From assembly GCA_034931985.1 (NCBI GenBank), contig JAYGHB010000005.1, forward strand, positions 62,001 through 126,000: a stretch of 64,000 nucleotides of DNA. The letters run 5' to 3'. Of the stretch, positions 1 to 9,318 are shown piece by piece; positions within the stretch are counted from its first letter, which is position 1; each line of letters opens with the position of its first letter. The notes under the pieces were generated by a model. That model worked only from the letters and a program-made list of their open reading frames with translations. It had not been told where the DNA came from and ran no database searches. The position numbers and the translations under genes were made by a program. This DNA comes from Halotia wernerae (GTDB lineage Bacteria; Cyanobacteriota; Cyanobacteriia; Cyanobacteriales; Nostocaceae).

Positions 1-419
1 TTATATAACAAACAACGATTTTGGTTTGGTTCTTTACTACGGATCATGCCAAAAATTAACAGAGTCATTGACTAAAATATATTGCAACTCCTCAGATTAA
101 AGTCAAATAATGTAAAGGATTCTAAAGGAACATCAAGGAAACCTGCATTGGAAAATACAAAGTGCTAGTTTGAATATATAACCTCAATGGTGTTGGGAGG
201 AATTCTTTGCAATCAGCATCACGCCAAACACAATAAGAACTAATGCACTGGCTGAGGACTCTAATAACATTGTTTGCATCGTAGAACTGAATGAAATTTC
301 CACAAAGACTTGTATTATCTACCAACAGCAAGCGAATCTTCTGGAATTATCCAAGGAGTAAACGCTGACAGTTCTGTAAAAGTTGCTTTAACATCAATGC
401 CGCAAGCGAAAACCAAGCT
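1..419. other. Intergenic, no supported gene
   Basis: AT-rich stretch with only short open frames on either strand and no recognisable family. Nothing here can be called as a gene. It may be the decayed interior of the insertion element whose right end lies just downstream. Confidence 0.4.
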
Positions 420-580
420 AATAGGTATATGTCGTAAGAGAAAGATTTGGGTCTTGGGAACCAGGACTCATGCCCTTGGAGGGAATGTCAGACCAATAGA
501 ACTACGGAGTCCTGGAGACTATTCCCGATGAATTGGGAAGCCCCGTCCGTCTATACTATACGGCGGGGCGGTTCACCAAA
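420..580 (+). mobile_element. IS200/IS605-type right-end remnant with tnpB tail
   Basis: The reading frame around 447-530 (...LGTRTHALGGNVRPIELRSPG, then FPMNWEAPS in a second frame) looks like the decayed C-terminal tail of a cyanobacterial TnpB. It runs into GAAGCCCCGTCCG, a short loop, CGGCGGGG and GTTCACC. That imperfect hairpin (about 541-568) is the typical right end of IS200/IS605 elements. The catalytic part of TnpB is absent, so the element is dead. The family call rests on pattern memory of such ends, not on a database match. Confidence 0.55.
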
Positions 581-852
581 TACAGCAGTCATCAAAGCTA
601 TTGCTGAGACTGGATCATTCAAGGGTTATGCTTTTGGGTTTCCAATTGCCTAGCAACCAATTGGAAACCAGTGCAGAGATCAATTATCAAGTATGTGTGG
701 TAAAAAATCAGATGCAGCAAAATTAGATACACTATAAACAGTACATCAAAACAGTTTATGATTTGTTTTGGCAGCAGTAATAAATCTTACCGCAACTTCT
801 TTTCTTACAAAACAAATTCACAACAAATCAAATATTCAGTGGGAGAGTTTAC

Positions 853-1500
853 ATGAAGCTTGTCATCCACGGCAAAAACATTGAAATCACCGATGCGATT
901 CGGGAATATGTGCATCAAAAAATTGAAAAAGCTGTTAACCACTTTCAGAGCATCACAAATGAAGTGGATGTGCATTTGAGCGTAGCTCGCAATCCCCGAA
1001 TTAATACCAGACAAGCGGCTGAAGTCACTATTTATGCAAATGGTAGCATCATCCGTGCCGAGGAAAGCAGCGAAGATTTATACGCCAGCATTGACTTAGT
1101 TGCAGACAAAATTGCTCGTCAGCTGCGTAAATACAAAGAAAGACGACAAGATAAGAAAATTCATGCCCAAGCAACCAACGAAGTATTAGTTACAGAACCA
1201 GTAGTAAAAGATTTAATAGGCGATCGCACCCCAGAATTGCCTAACGAAGTCGTCCGGACAAAATACTTTTCCATGCCACCAATGACCGTTGCAGAGGCTT
1301 TAGAACATCTGCAAATGGTGGGACACGACTTTTATATGTTCCGCAATAGCGAAACCGATGAGATTAACGTAATTTACGAACGCAATCACGGTGGTTATGG
1401 TGTAATTCAACCCCGTAATGGTCATACCAACGGTAAAAACGGCAAAGCAACCCACGCCAATGTCGTCATACAGGAAAAATCGCACTCGCATAAAGTCTAA
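853..1500 (+). CDS. hpf: Long-form ribosome hibernation promoting factor (HPF/LrtA)
   Basis: 215-aa long-form HPF, the light-repressed-transcript (LrtA) type of cyanobacteria. Residues 1 to about 100 form the S30AE/YfiA domain (MKLVIHGKNIEITDAIREYV, with the basic IARQLRKYKERRQDKK helix) that sits in the decoding centre of the 30S subunit. Residues about 130-185 (KYFSMPPMTVAEALEHLQMV ... GYGVIQP) are the C-terminal dimerisation domain that pairs 70S ribosomes into 100S particles in dark or stationary cells. The ATG follows a GGGAG at 841-845. About 270 nt separate it from the IS remnant, enough for the long leader known for lrtA. No operon partner. Confidence 0.95.
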   Translation: MKLVIHGKNIEITDAIREYVHQKIEKAVNHFQSITNEVDVHLSVARNPRINTRQAAEVTIYANGSIIRAEESSEDLYASIDLVADKIARQLRKYKERRQDKKIHAQATNEVLVTEPVVKDLIGDRTPELPNEVVRTKYFSMPPMTVAEALEHLQMVGHDFYMFRNSETDEINVIYERNHGGYGVIQPRNGHTNGKNGKATHANVVIQEKSHSHKV

Positions 1501-1590
1501 CTAAAAGTTACAGGGACGCGAAGGATCGTAGAGAATATCCTCTGCGCTCCTTTGCGTCAACCTTTGTGTCCCTCTGCGTTTAAACAGCTT

Positions 1591-2052
1591 TTACTTAGCC
1601 GGAAGTTGTTGCAACATTTTCAGCGCTTCTTCAACGTGGCCTTTAAAATTCAACATAGAATCAAATACGTATTGCACAACTCCCTGTTGGTCAATAACAT
1701 AAGTAACGCGACCAGGAATAAAGCCAAAAGCGGTAGTTGCACCGTATAGCTTTCGTACTTGGTCGCCTTTGTCGCTTAAAAGGATAAAAGGGAGATTGTG
1801 CTTAGCAGCAAATCGCTGGTGAGATTCATTAGAATCACCACTAACACCAATTACTTCAGCACCAGCAGTTTTAAACACTTCATACTGATCGCGGAAAGCA
1901 CAAGATTCCGCCGTACATCCGGGTGTATCGTCCTTGGGATAAAAGTAGAGAACAACAGCTTTTTGACCACGGAAATCTTGCAGGCTCACTGTTGAGCCAT
2001 TTTGGGAAGTGAGAGTGAAATTAGGAGCAGTATCTCCAACTTTGACTGACAT
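1591..2052 (-). CDS. prxQ: Thioredoxin-dependent peroxiredoxin, BCP/PrxQ type
   Basis: 153-aa atypical 2-Cys peroxiredoxin that reduces hydrogen peroxide and alkyl hydroperoxides using thioredoxin. The motif PKDDTPGCTAESCAFRD holds the peroxidatic Cys46 and, four residues on, the resolving Cys51, which is diagnostic of the BCP/PrxQ subfamily. Length is usual for the family. It converges with hpf; the 90-nt space holds a CCTCTGCG-type dispersed repeat that also occurs after the gene ending at 3644. Confidence 0.95.
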   Translation of the reverse strand: MSVKVGDTAPNFTLTSQNGSTVSLQDFRGQKAVVLYFYPKDDTPGCTAESCAFRDQYEVFKTAGAEVIGVSGDSNESHQRFAAKHNLPFILLSDKGDQVRKLYGATTAFGFIPGRVTYVIDQQGVVQYVFDSMLNFKGHVEEALKMLQQLPAK

Positions 2053-2122
2053 AATTACAAGTAAATCTTATAGTTTGTTGTGTAAAATTATAATAAATAT
2101 ACTTAATCTTTATCTTCCTAAC

Positions 2123-2433
2123 TTATTTATTTTTACGGTCTAAGTATATTTTAAAACCTAAACCACTACCAAATCCGCCACCAAATATTATCAGTATTCT
2201 TAAAATATCTTGATAAACAACTACATCTTTGTTGACCAGAAAAACAGTTAAAAACACGAAAACAACTACAAAAATACAAATAACGAGAAAATTATACTTT
2301 CTTGCCTCTTTAGCATCTACGAATGCTCTTTCACTATCTTTTTCTACGCTCTCAAGTATTTTTGTAATATATTTTGTTGCTGATTAATTTTATCTAGAAT
2401 CGGGGAAATAGAAGATGTAGAGAAACGTCCCAT
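2123..2433 (-). pseudogene. Small membrane protein gene with a -1 frameshift
   Basis: Read from ATG at 2433 the frame gives MGRFSTSSISPILDKINQQQ then NILQK and soon a stop. At a run of five A (minus strand; T at 2359-2363) the frame must shift for the coding to continue as ILESVEKDSERAFVDAKEAR, then one strongly hydrophobic segment (FLVICIFVVVFVFLTVFL), a glycine-rich stretch (FGGGFGSGLGF) and stop at 2123. One extra A would restore a protein of about 103 residues: a coiled-coil-like head followed by one or two membrane spans. Either a true frameshift or a homopolymer sequencing error. Function unknown. Confidence 0.6.
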
Positions 2434-2516
2434 AGAAAGAACTGTTTTTATTTCCCTCTTGCTTACCTGCATCAAGCAGGGTAGCTTAGATACTCATCAA
2501 GGACAAAATTCCATCT

Positions 2517-3644
2517 ATGCGCCTGACTTCACTGGATGTTTTTCGTGGCATTACCATCGCTGGCATGATTCTCGTCAATATGGTGGGAGTCGCAGATGAT
2601 GTATATCCTCCCTTAGCCCATGCAGACTGGAACGGTTGCACACCAACTGATTTGGTGTTTCCCTTCTTTCTGTTTATTATCGGTGTGGCAATGACTTTTT
2701 CTCTGTCAAAGTACACCGAAGACAACAAACCCACCAAGGCTGTTTACTGGCGGATATTACGTCGTGCTGCCATTCTTTTTGCTTTGGGGTTGTTGCTAAA
2801 TGGCTTTTGGAATCAGGGCATTTGGACTTTTGACTTAGGTAGCATCCGCATTATGGGAGTGTTGCAACGCATCAGTCTGACTTACCTGTTCGCCTCCTTA
2901 ATAGTCCTCAACCTGCCGCGCCGGGGGCAATGGACACTAGCAGTTGTTATACTTATCGGTTACTGGCTAGCTTTGATGTATGTACCAGTTCCTGATTATG
3001 GCGCTGGTGTATTAACGCGAGAGGGTAACTTTGGTGCTTATATTGACCGCTTGATTATTTTTAAAGTACATCTTTATAAAGGCGATCGCTTTAATTTCAT
3101 GGGAGATCCAGAGGGACTTTTCAGCACGATTCCGGCTATTGTTAGCGTCTTGGCTGGCTACTTCACAGGAAAATGGATACGCTCTCAACCAGTACAGTCA
3201 CGCACAAGTATAGGATTAGCATTATTTGGCATTGGTTGCTTAATAGTTGGTTGGGCGTGGGGGTGGACATTTCCGATCAACAAAAAGCTGTGGACAAGTT
3301 CCTACGTTGTATTTACAGCAGGTTGGGCATTACTGTTACTAGCAACTTGCTATGAACTAATCGAAGTGCGGCTGATACGCCAATGGAGTAAACCTTTTGA
3401 AATTATGGGCTTAAATGCGATCGCACTTTTCGTTGCATCTGTTTTACTAATTAAAGTTTTAGTCAAAACCAACATTGGCTCTGGAGAAAACGCTCCCAGC
3501 ACTTACAATTGGATTTACCAGAACCTGTTCACATCTTGGGCGGGTGCGCTCAACGGTTCCCTTCTATTTGCCATCCTCACCGTCCTGTTATGGTTAGCAG
3601 TAGGCATTATGATGTATCGGCAGCACTGGTTTATCAAAGTTTAA
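2517..3644 (+). CDS. NagX/HGSNAT-like membrane acyltransferase (DUF5009 type)
   Basis: 375-aa multi-pass protein (about 10 hydrophobic segments) opening with SLDVFRGITIAGMILVN. That opening is typical of the family of heparan-alpha-glucosaminide N-acetyltransferase and bacterial NagX. These proteins are thought to move acetyl groups from acetyl-CoA across the membrane onto amino sugars; the substrate here is unknown. Other family-like features are the early HADWNG and DLVFPFFLFIIGVAM segment. The start is the first ATG and there is no strong ribosome site. No amino-sugar genes adjoin it. Confidence 0.8.
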   Translation: MRLTSLDVFRGITIAGMILVNMVGVADDVYPPLAHADWNGCTPTDLVFPFFLFIIGVAMTFSLSKYTEDNKPTKAVYWRILRRAAILFALGLLLNGFWNQGIWTFDLGSIRIMGVLQRISLTYLFASLIVLNLPRRGQWTLAVVILIGYWLALMYVPVPDYGAGVLTREGNFGAYIDRLIIFKVHLYKGDRFNFMGDPEGLFSTIPAIVSVLAGYFTGKWIRSQPVQSRTSIGLALFGIGCLIVGWAWGWTFPINKKLWTSSYVVFTAGWALLLLATCYELIEVRLIRQWSKPFEIMGLNAIALFVASVLLIKVLVKTNIGSGENAPSTYNWIYQNLFTSWAGALNGSLLFAILTVLLWLAVGIMMYRQHWFIKV

Positions 3645-3737
3645 ACTCTGTGCCTCTGCACGATGGACACTTTGCTCAAGTCGGCAGAGCCTTCCTGTGC
3701 AAGTGTCCTCCTCTGCGTGAGCCACTTCTTATTTATA

Positions 3738-4973
3738 ATGATGTTATCAGAAAAAACAATCCATTCTCAACCAACAAATATTTCCCCTGAAATCGAGTTA
3801 TTACTTTGTTGCGCTCGCACTCGTGTAAATGAAAAAGATAGTGAGAACATCAAAAAACTAATCCAAGAAAACATTAACTGGAAATATCTAATTGAAATTG
3901 CTCAGTGGCATCGAGTATTACCACTATTATTTTTGAATCTCAATAAAACTTGTTCGCAAGTTGTACCAACAGATGTTCTAAATTATTTGCGGCAATCTTA
4001 CTATAGTAATACTCAACGCAACCTTTTCAAGGCGAGTAAACTAGTCAATATTTTAAAGATTTTTGAAGAAAACGAAATTCCTGTAATTCCTTTTAAAGGC
4101 CCCGTATTAGCTGCTGCAATTTATGGGGATATCTCGTGTCGAGCTTTTGGTGATTTAGACCTTTTGGTTCGCAGACAAGATTTTCTCAAAACCAAAGAAA
4201 TATTGATTATTCAGGGATTTGACCCATACGCTGATAGTAATGAACAAGAAGGAGCCTATCTTAAATCTCTAACCAATCAAGAAGAGGAAGCTTATCTGCG
4301 TTCACATTGGGAACTACATTTGAACAATTCAAAAGAACAGATCACTTTAGATGTTCATCAAGGAATATTATCAAAGCAGTTCTCATTTGCACATAATACA
4401 GAAGAGTGGATATGGGAAGATACCAAACATATATCTTTTGTAGATAGACAAATACTCAGCTTTTCTGCGGAGAATTTAATTATAATTCTCTGCTCACAAG
4501 GAGGTAAAGACTGTTGGCTATGGTTAAATCGAATTTGTGATTTAGCTGAAGTGATCCGTGTCTATCCTGAGGTCAATTGGGACAATATTTGGGAACGTAC
4601 TACCAAGCTACGGATGAGACGAATGTTATTGCTGGGTCTTTCATTAGCTCATGAGCTTTTGAATGCAGAGCTTCCAGAAGCAATCATACATAAAATAGAA
4701 GCCAATCCTATAGTTAGTAACGTTTCATCCCAAATTTGTAGGCAATTTTATTTTCCAACAGCAGACTCTTTCCAAAGCAGCCAATTTAAAACTGCATTGT
4801 TTCATTTAAAGTTAATAGAACATCCTGGGGACAAAATTTGGTATTGTTATGAACATATAATTGTTCCAACAGTTGCCGATAAAAATTTTGTACATTTACC
4901 TCAGTTTTTATCATTCTTATACTATTTTATCCGACCTTTACGTTTAATTAAAACATATTTAATCAAGCAGTGA
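3738..4973 (+). CDS. Nucleotidyltransferase family protein (NTP_transf_5 type)
   Basis: About 411 aa. The core reads PVIPFKGPVLAAAIYGDI then CRAFGDLDLLV. The lysine-glycine-proline loop and the D-x-D pair (FGDLDLLV) are hallmarks of the uncharacterised nucleotidyltransferase family PF14907, common in bacterial polysaccharide and peptide-modification loci. The frame opens at an ATG at 3663, but the first 25 codons read through a CTCTGCG-type dispersed repeat, so the paired ATGs at 3738/3741 are the better start. A GT4 glycosyltransferase follows convergently, so a role in surface-sugar building is possible but unproven. Confidence 0.75.
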   Translation: MMLSEKTIHSQPTNISPEIELLLCCARTRVNEKDSENIKKLIQENINWKYLIEIAQWHRVLPLLFLNLNKTCSQVVPTDVLNYLRQSYYSNTQRNLFKASKLVNILKIFEENEIPVIPFKGPVLAAAIYGDISCRAFGDLDLLVRRQDFLKTKEILIIQGFDPYADSNEQEGAYLKSLTNQEEEAYLRSHWELHLNNSKEQITLDVHQGILSKQFSFAHNTEEWIWEDTKHISFVDRQILSFSAENLIIILCSQGGKDCWLWLNRICDLAEVIRVYPEVNWDNIWERTTKLRMRRMLLLGLSLAHELLNAELPEAIIHKIEANPIVSNVSSQICRQFYFPTADSFQSSQFKTALFHLKLIEHPGDKIWYCYEHIIVPTVADKNFVHLPQFLSFLYYFIRPLRLIKTYLIKQ

Positions 4974-5024
4974 AATTATAAAATTAATTGATAAATTAAG
5001 TATACAAATCCGAAAAATATAATT

Positions 5025-6239
5025 TCACTTTTGTAGTCTTTTGTCAAATTTTAACTTGAAATTGTTGATTATTTCTTGATAAATTTTCATCAGTTTCTCG
5101 TAATTAGCTTCTGACGTGTATTTAGATTCGTATGTAGAACGAGCATTTCTACCAGTAACAGCTAAAAATTCTGGGTGCTTGATCGCCCAATTTATTTTAG
5201 CAGCTAAATCTTGAGAATTTCCTGCTTCAAAATGCAACCCATTTACTTTGTCATCTACTATTTCTGCCATGCTGCCTAACTTTGGTGCTAGTACAGGAAG
5301 ACTGCAAGCAAAAGCTTCTACAATAGCTAAGGGAAAGCCTTCATACCAAATTGAAGGTATCACTAAAAACTTGGCATCATGCATTAATTGCAAAATTACA
5401 GATTCATTTTGAAAACCTAAAAAATCAATCAAGTTGCCATAACCTGCATTTTGGACTTTTGCCTGCAAAAATTGACGTAATGGCCCATCACCAACAATTT
5501 TTAGTGGTATAGATAAATTGCTTTGGAGATAGGCATCAATTAAAATCGAAACTCCTTTTTCTTCTGATAACCTACCGACAAAAAGTAAGTAATTACCAAG
5601 CTTAATATCTTTGTTGGGAAAATCGGGATGAAAAATAAAATTTGGTTTAATGTAGATTTTTTCCGCTGGTAGTCCAGCTTGAACCATTTTTTCTTTTTGA
5701 AATTTAGTAAAGACAATATAAGCATCTACTCGCTTTTGCCAAGTACCTCGTAACCAATGCCAAGTTGTCATTGTTGCTACAACTGAGCTTTGGAGATAGG
5801 ACTTCCGGTAGCAGGCGTGTACAACACTAGACAAAGGCATAAGTTTACCAATGCAATCTTCACAAGTTTTCCCATCTCGAAATGGCATTGCTTTGGGACA
5901 AGCAAGCCGATAGTTGTGAAGAGTTTGGACAACAGGGACTCCAGCACTATAACAAGCATCATACACAGCAGGAGAAAGGAGTGGAAAGAAGTTATGAACA
6001 TGAACTATTTCAGGACGAAAACGGTTGATTTCTGCTTTCACCCGATCTTTAGCTGCAAAGGAGTAGATAGCTCCCCCAGCAGCCATAAATGTGTCCCAAA
6101 TACTAGCTATGTTATGATTATTTTCTTCTAACAAAATAACTTCATGGCCGTTTGCTTCTAAGAGGCTTTTTTCTGCCTGAACTACCCTATCTTCACCACC
6201 AGGAAATCTGTAGCGATTATGTAAAATTAGCAGCTTCAT
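5025..6239 (-). CDS. Glycosyltransferase family 4 protein
   Basis: 404 aa with the GT-B fold. The N-terminal acceptor half begins LILHNRYRFPGGEDRVV and has HVHNFFPLLSPAVYDA. The C-terminal donor half carries FVGRLSEEKGVSILI and the E-x7-E motif region EGFPLAIVEAFACSLPVLAP, then GNSQDLA. It should transfer a sugar from a nucleotide sugar onto a polysaccharide or lipid carrier in the cytoplasm. The motif CPKAMPFRDGKTCEDCIGK adds a Cys cluster seen in a subset of GT4 enzymes. Substrate not predictable. Confidence 0.88.
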   Translation of the reverse strand: MKLLILHNRYRFPGGEDRVVQAEKSLLEANGHEVILLEENNHNIASIWDTFMAAGGAIYSFAAKDRVKAEINRFRPEIVHVHNFFPLLSPAVYDACYSAGVPVVQTLHNYRLACPKAMPFRDGKTCEDCIGKLMPLSSVVHACYRKSYLQSSVVATMTTWHWLRGTWQKRVDAYIVFTKFQKEKMVQAGLPAEKIYIKPNFIFHPDFPNKDIKLGNYLLFVGRLSEEKGVSILIDAYLQSNLSIPLKIVGDGPLRQFLQAKVQNAGYGNLIDFLGFQNESVILQLMHDAKFLVIPSIWYEGFPLAIVEAFACSLPVLAPKLGSMAEIVDDKVNGLHFEAGNSQDLAAKINWAIKHPEFLAVTGRNARSTYESKYTSEANYEKLMKIYQEIINNFKLKFDKRLQK

Positions 6240-6575
6240 GCTTGTTTTTTAAAAGGGAAATATGAAAAATTAGCAAGTTCACGTAAAGATAGGATGTCGG
6301 TAGAAAAAATACTGTTTATTTATCGACAGTATTACGAGGGTTATGAATCCATCGTAACCAAGTAACCTCAGCAATGAGTAGAGCCGACTACTATTAAAAA
6401 TAATTCTCAGGCGATCGCTATGGTAGTGTTGATATATAGGCAGCTATTAACATCATTTTTATTAAAATAAAATCAAAGTTGTGAGGTGGTAAAAGTGAAG
6501 CCACCTCGCCACATCACTCTTGAGTAGAGCTAAAATTAGTCTTTAGGTAGCATAGAGCAAAGTGTTTTGAATTCG
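6240..6575. other. Intergenic with inverted repeats
   Basis: No gene seen. It holds an inverted repeat AATACTGT ... ACAGTATT (about 6308-6333) and one HIP1 site. A pyrB-proximal hairpin is listed separately. Confidence 0.5.
6483..6512 (-). terminator. Possible terminator hairpin after pyrB
   Basis: On the minus strand GAGGTGG, a loop, then CCACCTC form a 7-bp stem about 65-90 nt after the pyrB stop. T-rich DNA follows only after ACAACTTTGATTTT, so the hairpin is plausible but not a textbook terminator. Confidence 0.4.
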
Positions 6576-7610
6576 TTAAACTTTACTGCTACCTAACAAA
6601 TATAGCAGTGCCATACGAACAGCCACACCGCTAGTAACTTGCGATTGAATCAGACTAAATTCTGGATCATCCATCAATTCAGAGCTAATTTCAACACCAC
6701 GATTGACTGGGCCTGGATGCAAAACTTTAACGTTGGGTTTGCACAGTTGCAGTTTTGGGCGTGTAATACCAAACAATTGATGATATTCTCGCAAACTTGG
6801 CAGTAAATGAGCAGTCATGCGTTCTTTTTGTAAACGCAAAGTCATGACAAAATCAGCATCTTGTAAGGCCGGTTCTAACTGCCAATGTATGAACAGTTGA
6901 CGTTTGGGAATTGGGGATGAGGGAAATAATTCTTCATTTCTGCCTTCAGCCTTCTCCAAGACGTACTCAGCAAATAACTTGGGTAAAAGGGTGGGTGGTG
7001 CAGCTAGATGCACTTGGGCACCACTTGCCGTTAAACTCCAGATATTTGATCGCGCTACGCGAGAATGTAGAATATCCCCAACAATGGCAATTTTTTTACC
7101 TTTTAAAAGTTCTAGTCGGGGCTGATTTGGGTCGATTAAAGTACAAATTGTAAATAAATCCAGCAGTCCTTGGGAAGGATGTTCATGTTGGCCATCACCA
7201 GCATTGAGGACACTAACTCGTACACCTAGACGATCCATTTCTTGAGCGATCGCATTTGGTACTCCCGCTTCTCGATGGCGAATCACCATAATATCAGTTC
7301 CCATCGCCAAATAGGTTTTTGCTGTGTCGAGAATTGTTTCTCCCTTGGTCATAGAAGAAGTGGAGGCGGTAAAGTTCAGCGTGTCTGCACTCAGACGTTT
7401 AGCCGCAAGTTCAAAACTACTCCGAGTGCGGGTAGATGGTTCAAAAAATAAATTTGCTACCACCTGTCCTTGCAAGGTTGGGACTTTCTTTGTTCGCCGT
7501 GATAGCACTTCCTCAAAACTGGCAGCAGTTTGCAAAACAGTATTGTATTCAGCGGCAGTAAAATCAGCCAAGGAGAGAACATGATGACGATTCCAGGTGG
7601 TAGTAGGCAT
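6576..7610 (-). CDS. pyrB: Aspartate carbamoyltransferase catalytic chain
   Basis: 344 aa; makes carbamoyl-aspartate from carbamoyl phosphate and aspartate, the second step of pyrimidine synthesis. Carbamoyl-phosphate loop FFEPSTRTRSSFELAAKRL, HPSQGLLDLFTI and LHPGPVNRGVEI are all present. A segment on the minus strand at 6956-6906 encodes EKAEGRNEELFPSSPIP between a conserved AEYV and RQLFIHW. It resembles the translated GAAGGCAGAAGG-type dispersed repeats of Nostocales and looks like an in-frame insertion in a surface loop. There is no pyrI partner, which is normal for cyanobacteria. A repeat mosaic lies just upstream. Confidence 0.95.
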   Translation of the reverse strand: MPTTTWNRHHVLSLADFTAAEYNTVLQTAASFEEVLSRRTKKVPTLQGQVVANLFFEPSTRTRSSFELAAKRLSADTLNFTASTSSMTKGETILDTAKTYLAMGTDIMVIRHREAGVPNAIAQEMDRLGVRVSVLNAGDGQHEHPSQGLLDLFTICTLIDPNQPRLELLKGKKIAIVGDILHSRVARSNIWSLTASGAQVHLAAPPTLLPKLFAEYVLEKAEGRNEELFPSSPIPKRQLFIHWQLEPALQDADFVMTLRLQKERMTAHLLPSLREYHQLFGITRPKLQLCKPNVKVLHPGPVNRGVEISSELMDDPEFSLIQSQVTSGVAVRMALLYLLGSSKV

Positions 7611-7616
7611 AAATAG

Positions 7617-7935
7617 CTAGGGAGCAGGGAACAGGAAGCAGGGGACAGGTGAGTCCAGCACTGCGTTCGCGTAGCGTCTCGTAGAGAAGAGAAGTGCCTT
7701 GCGCGGGTTCCCAAGGCACTCCGTTGGGCGGCTTTGCCGACTTGAAGGAAGTGCCGCCGCGTTGTGGCAACTTCGGGGAGGGTTTCCCTCCGGAGCCACT
7801 TCTGTGCGGGGGTTCCCCCCGTTGAGGAAAGTGGCATCAGGTGACTGGCGTTAGCGTAGCGTTAGCGACGTTAGGAGCGTCACCCGTTCGCGGCGCAGCG
7901 TCTCCGATAGGAGAAGGGGGATAGGGAAGAAATTA
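7617..7935. repeat. Mosaic of dispersed palindromic repeats
   Basis: Gene-free stretch between pyrB and mgtE built from several repeat families back to back: GGAGCAGGGAACAGG-type short repeats, GTAGCGTCTCGTAGAGAAG, GTGCCTTGCGCGGGTTCCC ... AAGGCAC, GTTGTGGCAACTTCGGGGAG, CCCTCCGGAG and GTTAGCGTAGCGTTAGCGACG. Related units recur near 24.73, 45.5 and 56.7 kb. Open frames here (for example 7457-7837 minus) are translations of the repeats and are not called. Confidence 0.75.
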
Positions 7936-7950
7936 GCCTCTTTTTGGTTG

Positions 7951-9318
7951 TTAACTTGGTAAGTGGAATACATTCAACCCCACAGAAATCAGAGTTAAGA
8001 ATGTTAAAAATCCGATTGTATCCAGCATTGTTGTCACCAGTGGCCCGCTGACTAGGGCAGGATCGAGCTTGAGCCGCTTCAAAGCCATTGGCAATAAAGT
8101 ACCAAGAGTCACAGCCACAATTGTATTAGTTGCCATGACTATTCCCGCAACAACAGCTACCCATCGCTCTTGAGGGTGTGCCCAAATCAAGGAAAGCATA
8201 ATCATCGTCAAGGATAAAGCTAAAGCTGTGCCTAAGCCAGCGAAAAGTTCCTTACGAAGGATTTTGAGAGTATCTCTAGGTGTCACTTCACCTACACCTA
8301 ATCCTCGGATTGTTACCGTTAATGCTTGAATACCTACCGTACCACCAGTATTAGAAAAAATTGGCATGATCACGGCCAGAACTGGCACAGCAGCGATTAC
8401 AGATTGGAAAGGGGCGATCGCACTAGCTGCACCAATATATAATGCCATGATTCCTAACAACCAAGGTAAGCGGTTACGGATGGTAAATAAAGGAGGTGAT
8501 AAAGCGGCCTCATCACCACCTACACCTGCTAGTTTTTGAATGTCTTCTGTGGCTTCCTCTTGCAAAATATCCATGACATCATCAATTGTGATAATGCCAA
8601 CCAATCGATCTTCACGATCAACAACGGGGATAGCAATTAAATCATAACGCTGCATGATTTGGGCAACTTCTTCCTGGGGGGTTTCAGTTCGCACTTTGAT
8701 GACGCGATCGCTAGCAATATCTCGAATTAAAACATCAGGAAAAGTAAATAACAACTGGCGCAATGAAACGACTCTTCCTAGCTTGCGGTTGTCATCGGTA
8801 ACGTAGGCGTAGTAAATTGTCTCCTTGTCTTCGTCTTGACGACGGATTTTACTTAGGGCTTCTCCTACGGTTAATCCTTCCCGCAATCGCACATATTCTG
8901 TTGTCATCACCCGCCCAGCAGTACCTTCTGGATAGCCCAGAATAGTTGCAGTGGCTTGTCTTTGTTCTGGACTAAGTTCTTGTAATAGTCGTTTAACTAC
9001 CCCAGCAGGTAATTCGTCAAACAATTCTGCCCGTTCATCAGGACTCATCGCTTCTACAAGTTGCACCACTTGGGCATCATGCAGAAAGTTAATTAGTTCT
9101 TGTTGTACTTCTGTAGGCAGATATTCAAATACATTAATAGCTTGAGCTTTGTTGAGTAGACGAAAGGCGATCGCCCGCTGTTTTTGCGGTAATTGTGCAA
9201 TATAATCGCCTACATCTACAGGTTGTAAACGATTTAAATCCCATTTAAGCTGATTTAAATCGGTAGTATCAATGAGTGAGTCACGAATATCCTGTGTAAG
9301 CATCATATCTCCTACCAT
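7951..9318 (-). CDS. mgtE: MgtE family magnesium transporter
   Basis: 455 aa. N-terminal superhelical MgtE-N domain (LLNKAQAINVFEYLPTEVQQ ... RLLQELSPEQRQ), a CBS pair (MTTEYVRLREGLTVGEAL; VVDREDRLVGIITIDDVMDI) and about five membrane spans ending with the pore segment (GPLVTTMLDTIGFLTFL, a conserved Asp). It is a Mg2+-gated homodimeric channel importing Mg2+. Two nested start sites exist: GGGGGAG with ATG at 9318, and GTAGGAG with ATGs at 9306/9303. The longest is kept. No riboswitch was recognised upstream. Confidence 0.93.
   Translation of the reverse strand: MVGDMMLTQDIRDSLIDTTDLNQLKWDLNRLQPVDVGDYIAQLPQKQRAIAFRLLNKAQAINVFEYLPTEVQQELINFLHDAQVVQLVEAMSPDERAELFDELPAGVVKRLLQELSPEQRQATATILGYPEGTAGRVMTTEYVRLREGLTVGEALSKIRRQDEDKETIYYAYVTDDNRKLGRVVSLRQLLFTFPDVLIRDIASDRVIKVRTETPQEEVAQIMQRYDLIAIPVVDREDRLVGIITIDDVMDILQEEATEDIQKLAGVGGDEAALSPPLFTIRNRLPWLLGIMALYIGAASAIAPFQSVIAAVPVLAVIMPIFSNTGGTVGIQALTVTIRGLGVGEVTPRDTLKILRKELFAGLGTALALSLTMIMLSLIWAHPQERWVAVVAGIVMATNTIVAVTLGTLLPMALKRLKLDPALVSGPLVTTMLDTIGFLTFLTLISVGLNVFHLPS

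Noticed and set aside
7457..7837. 126-codon minus-strand frame
   Set aside because: Overlaps the pyrB start and translates the dispersed-repeat mosaic; not protein-like.
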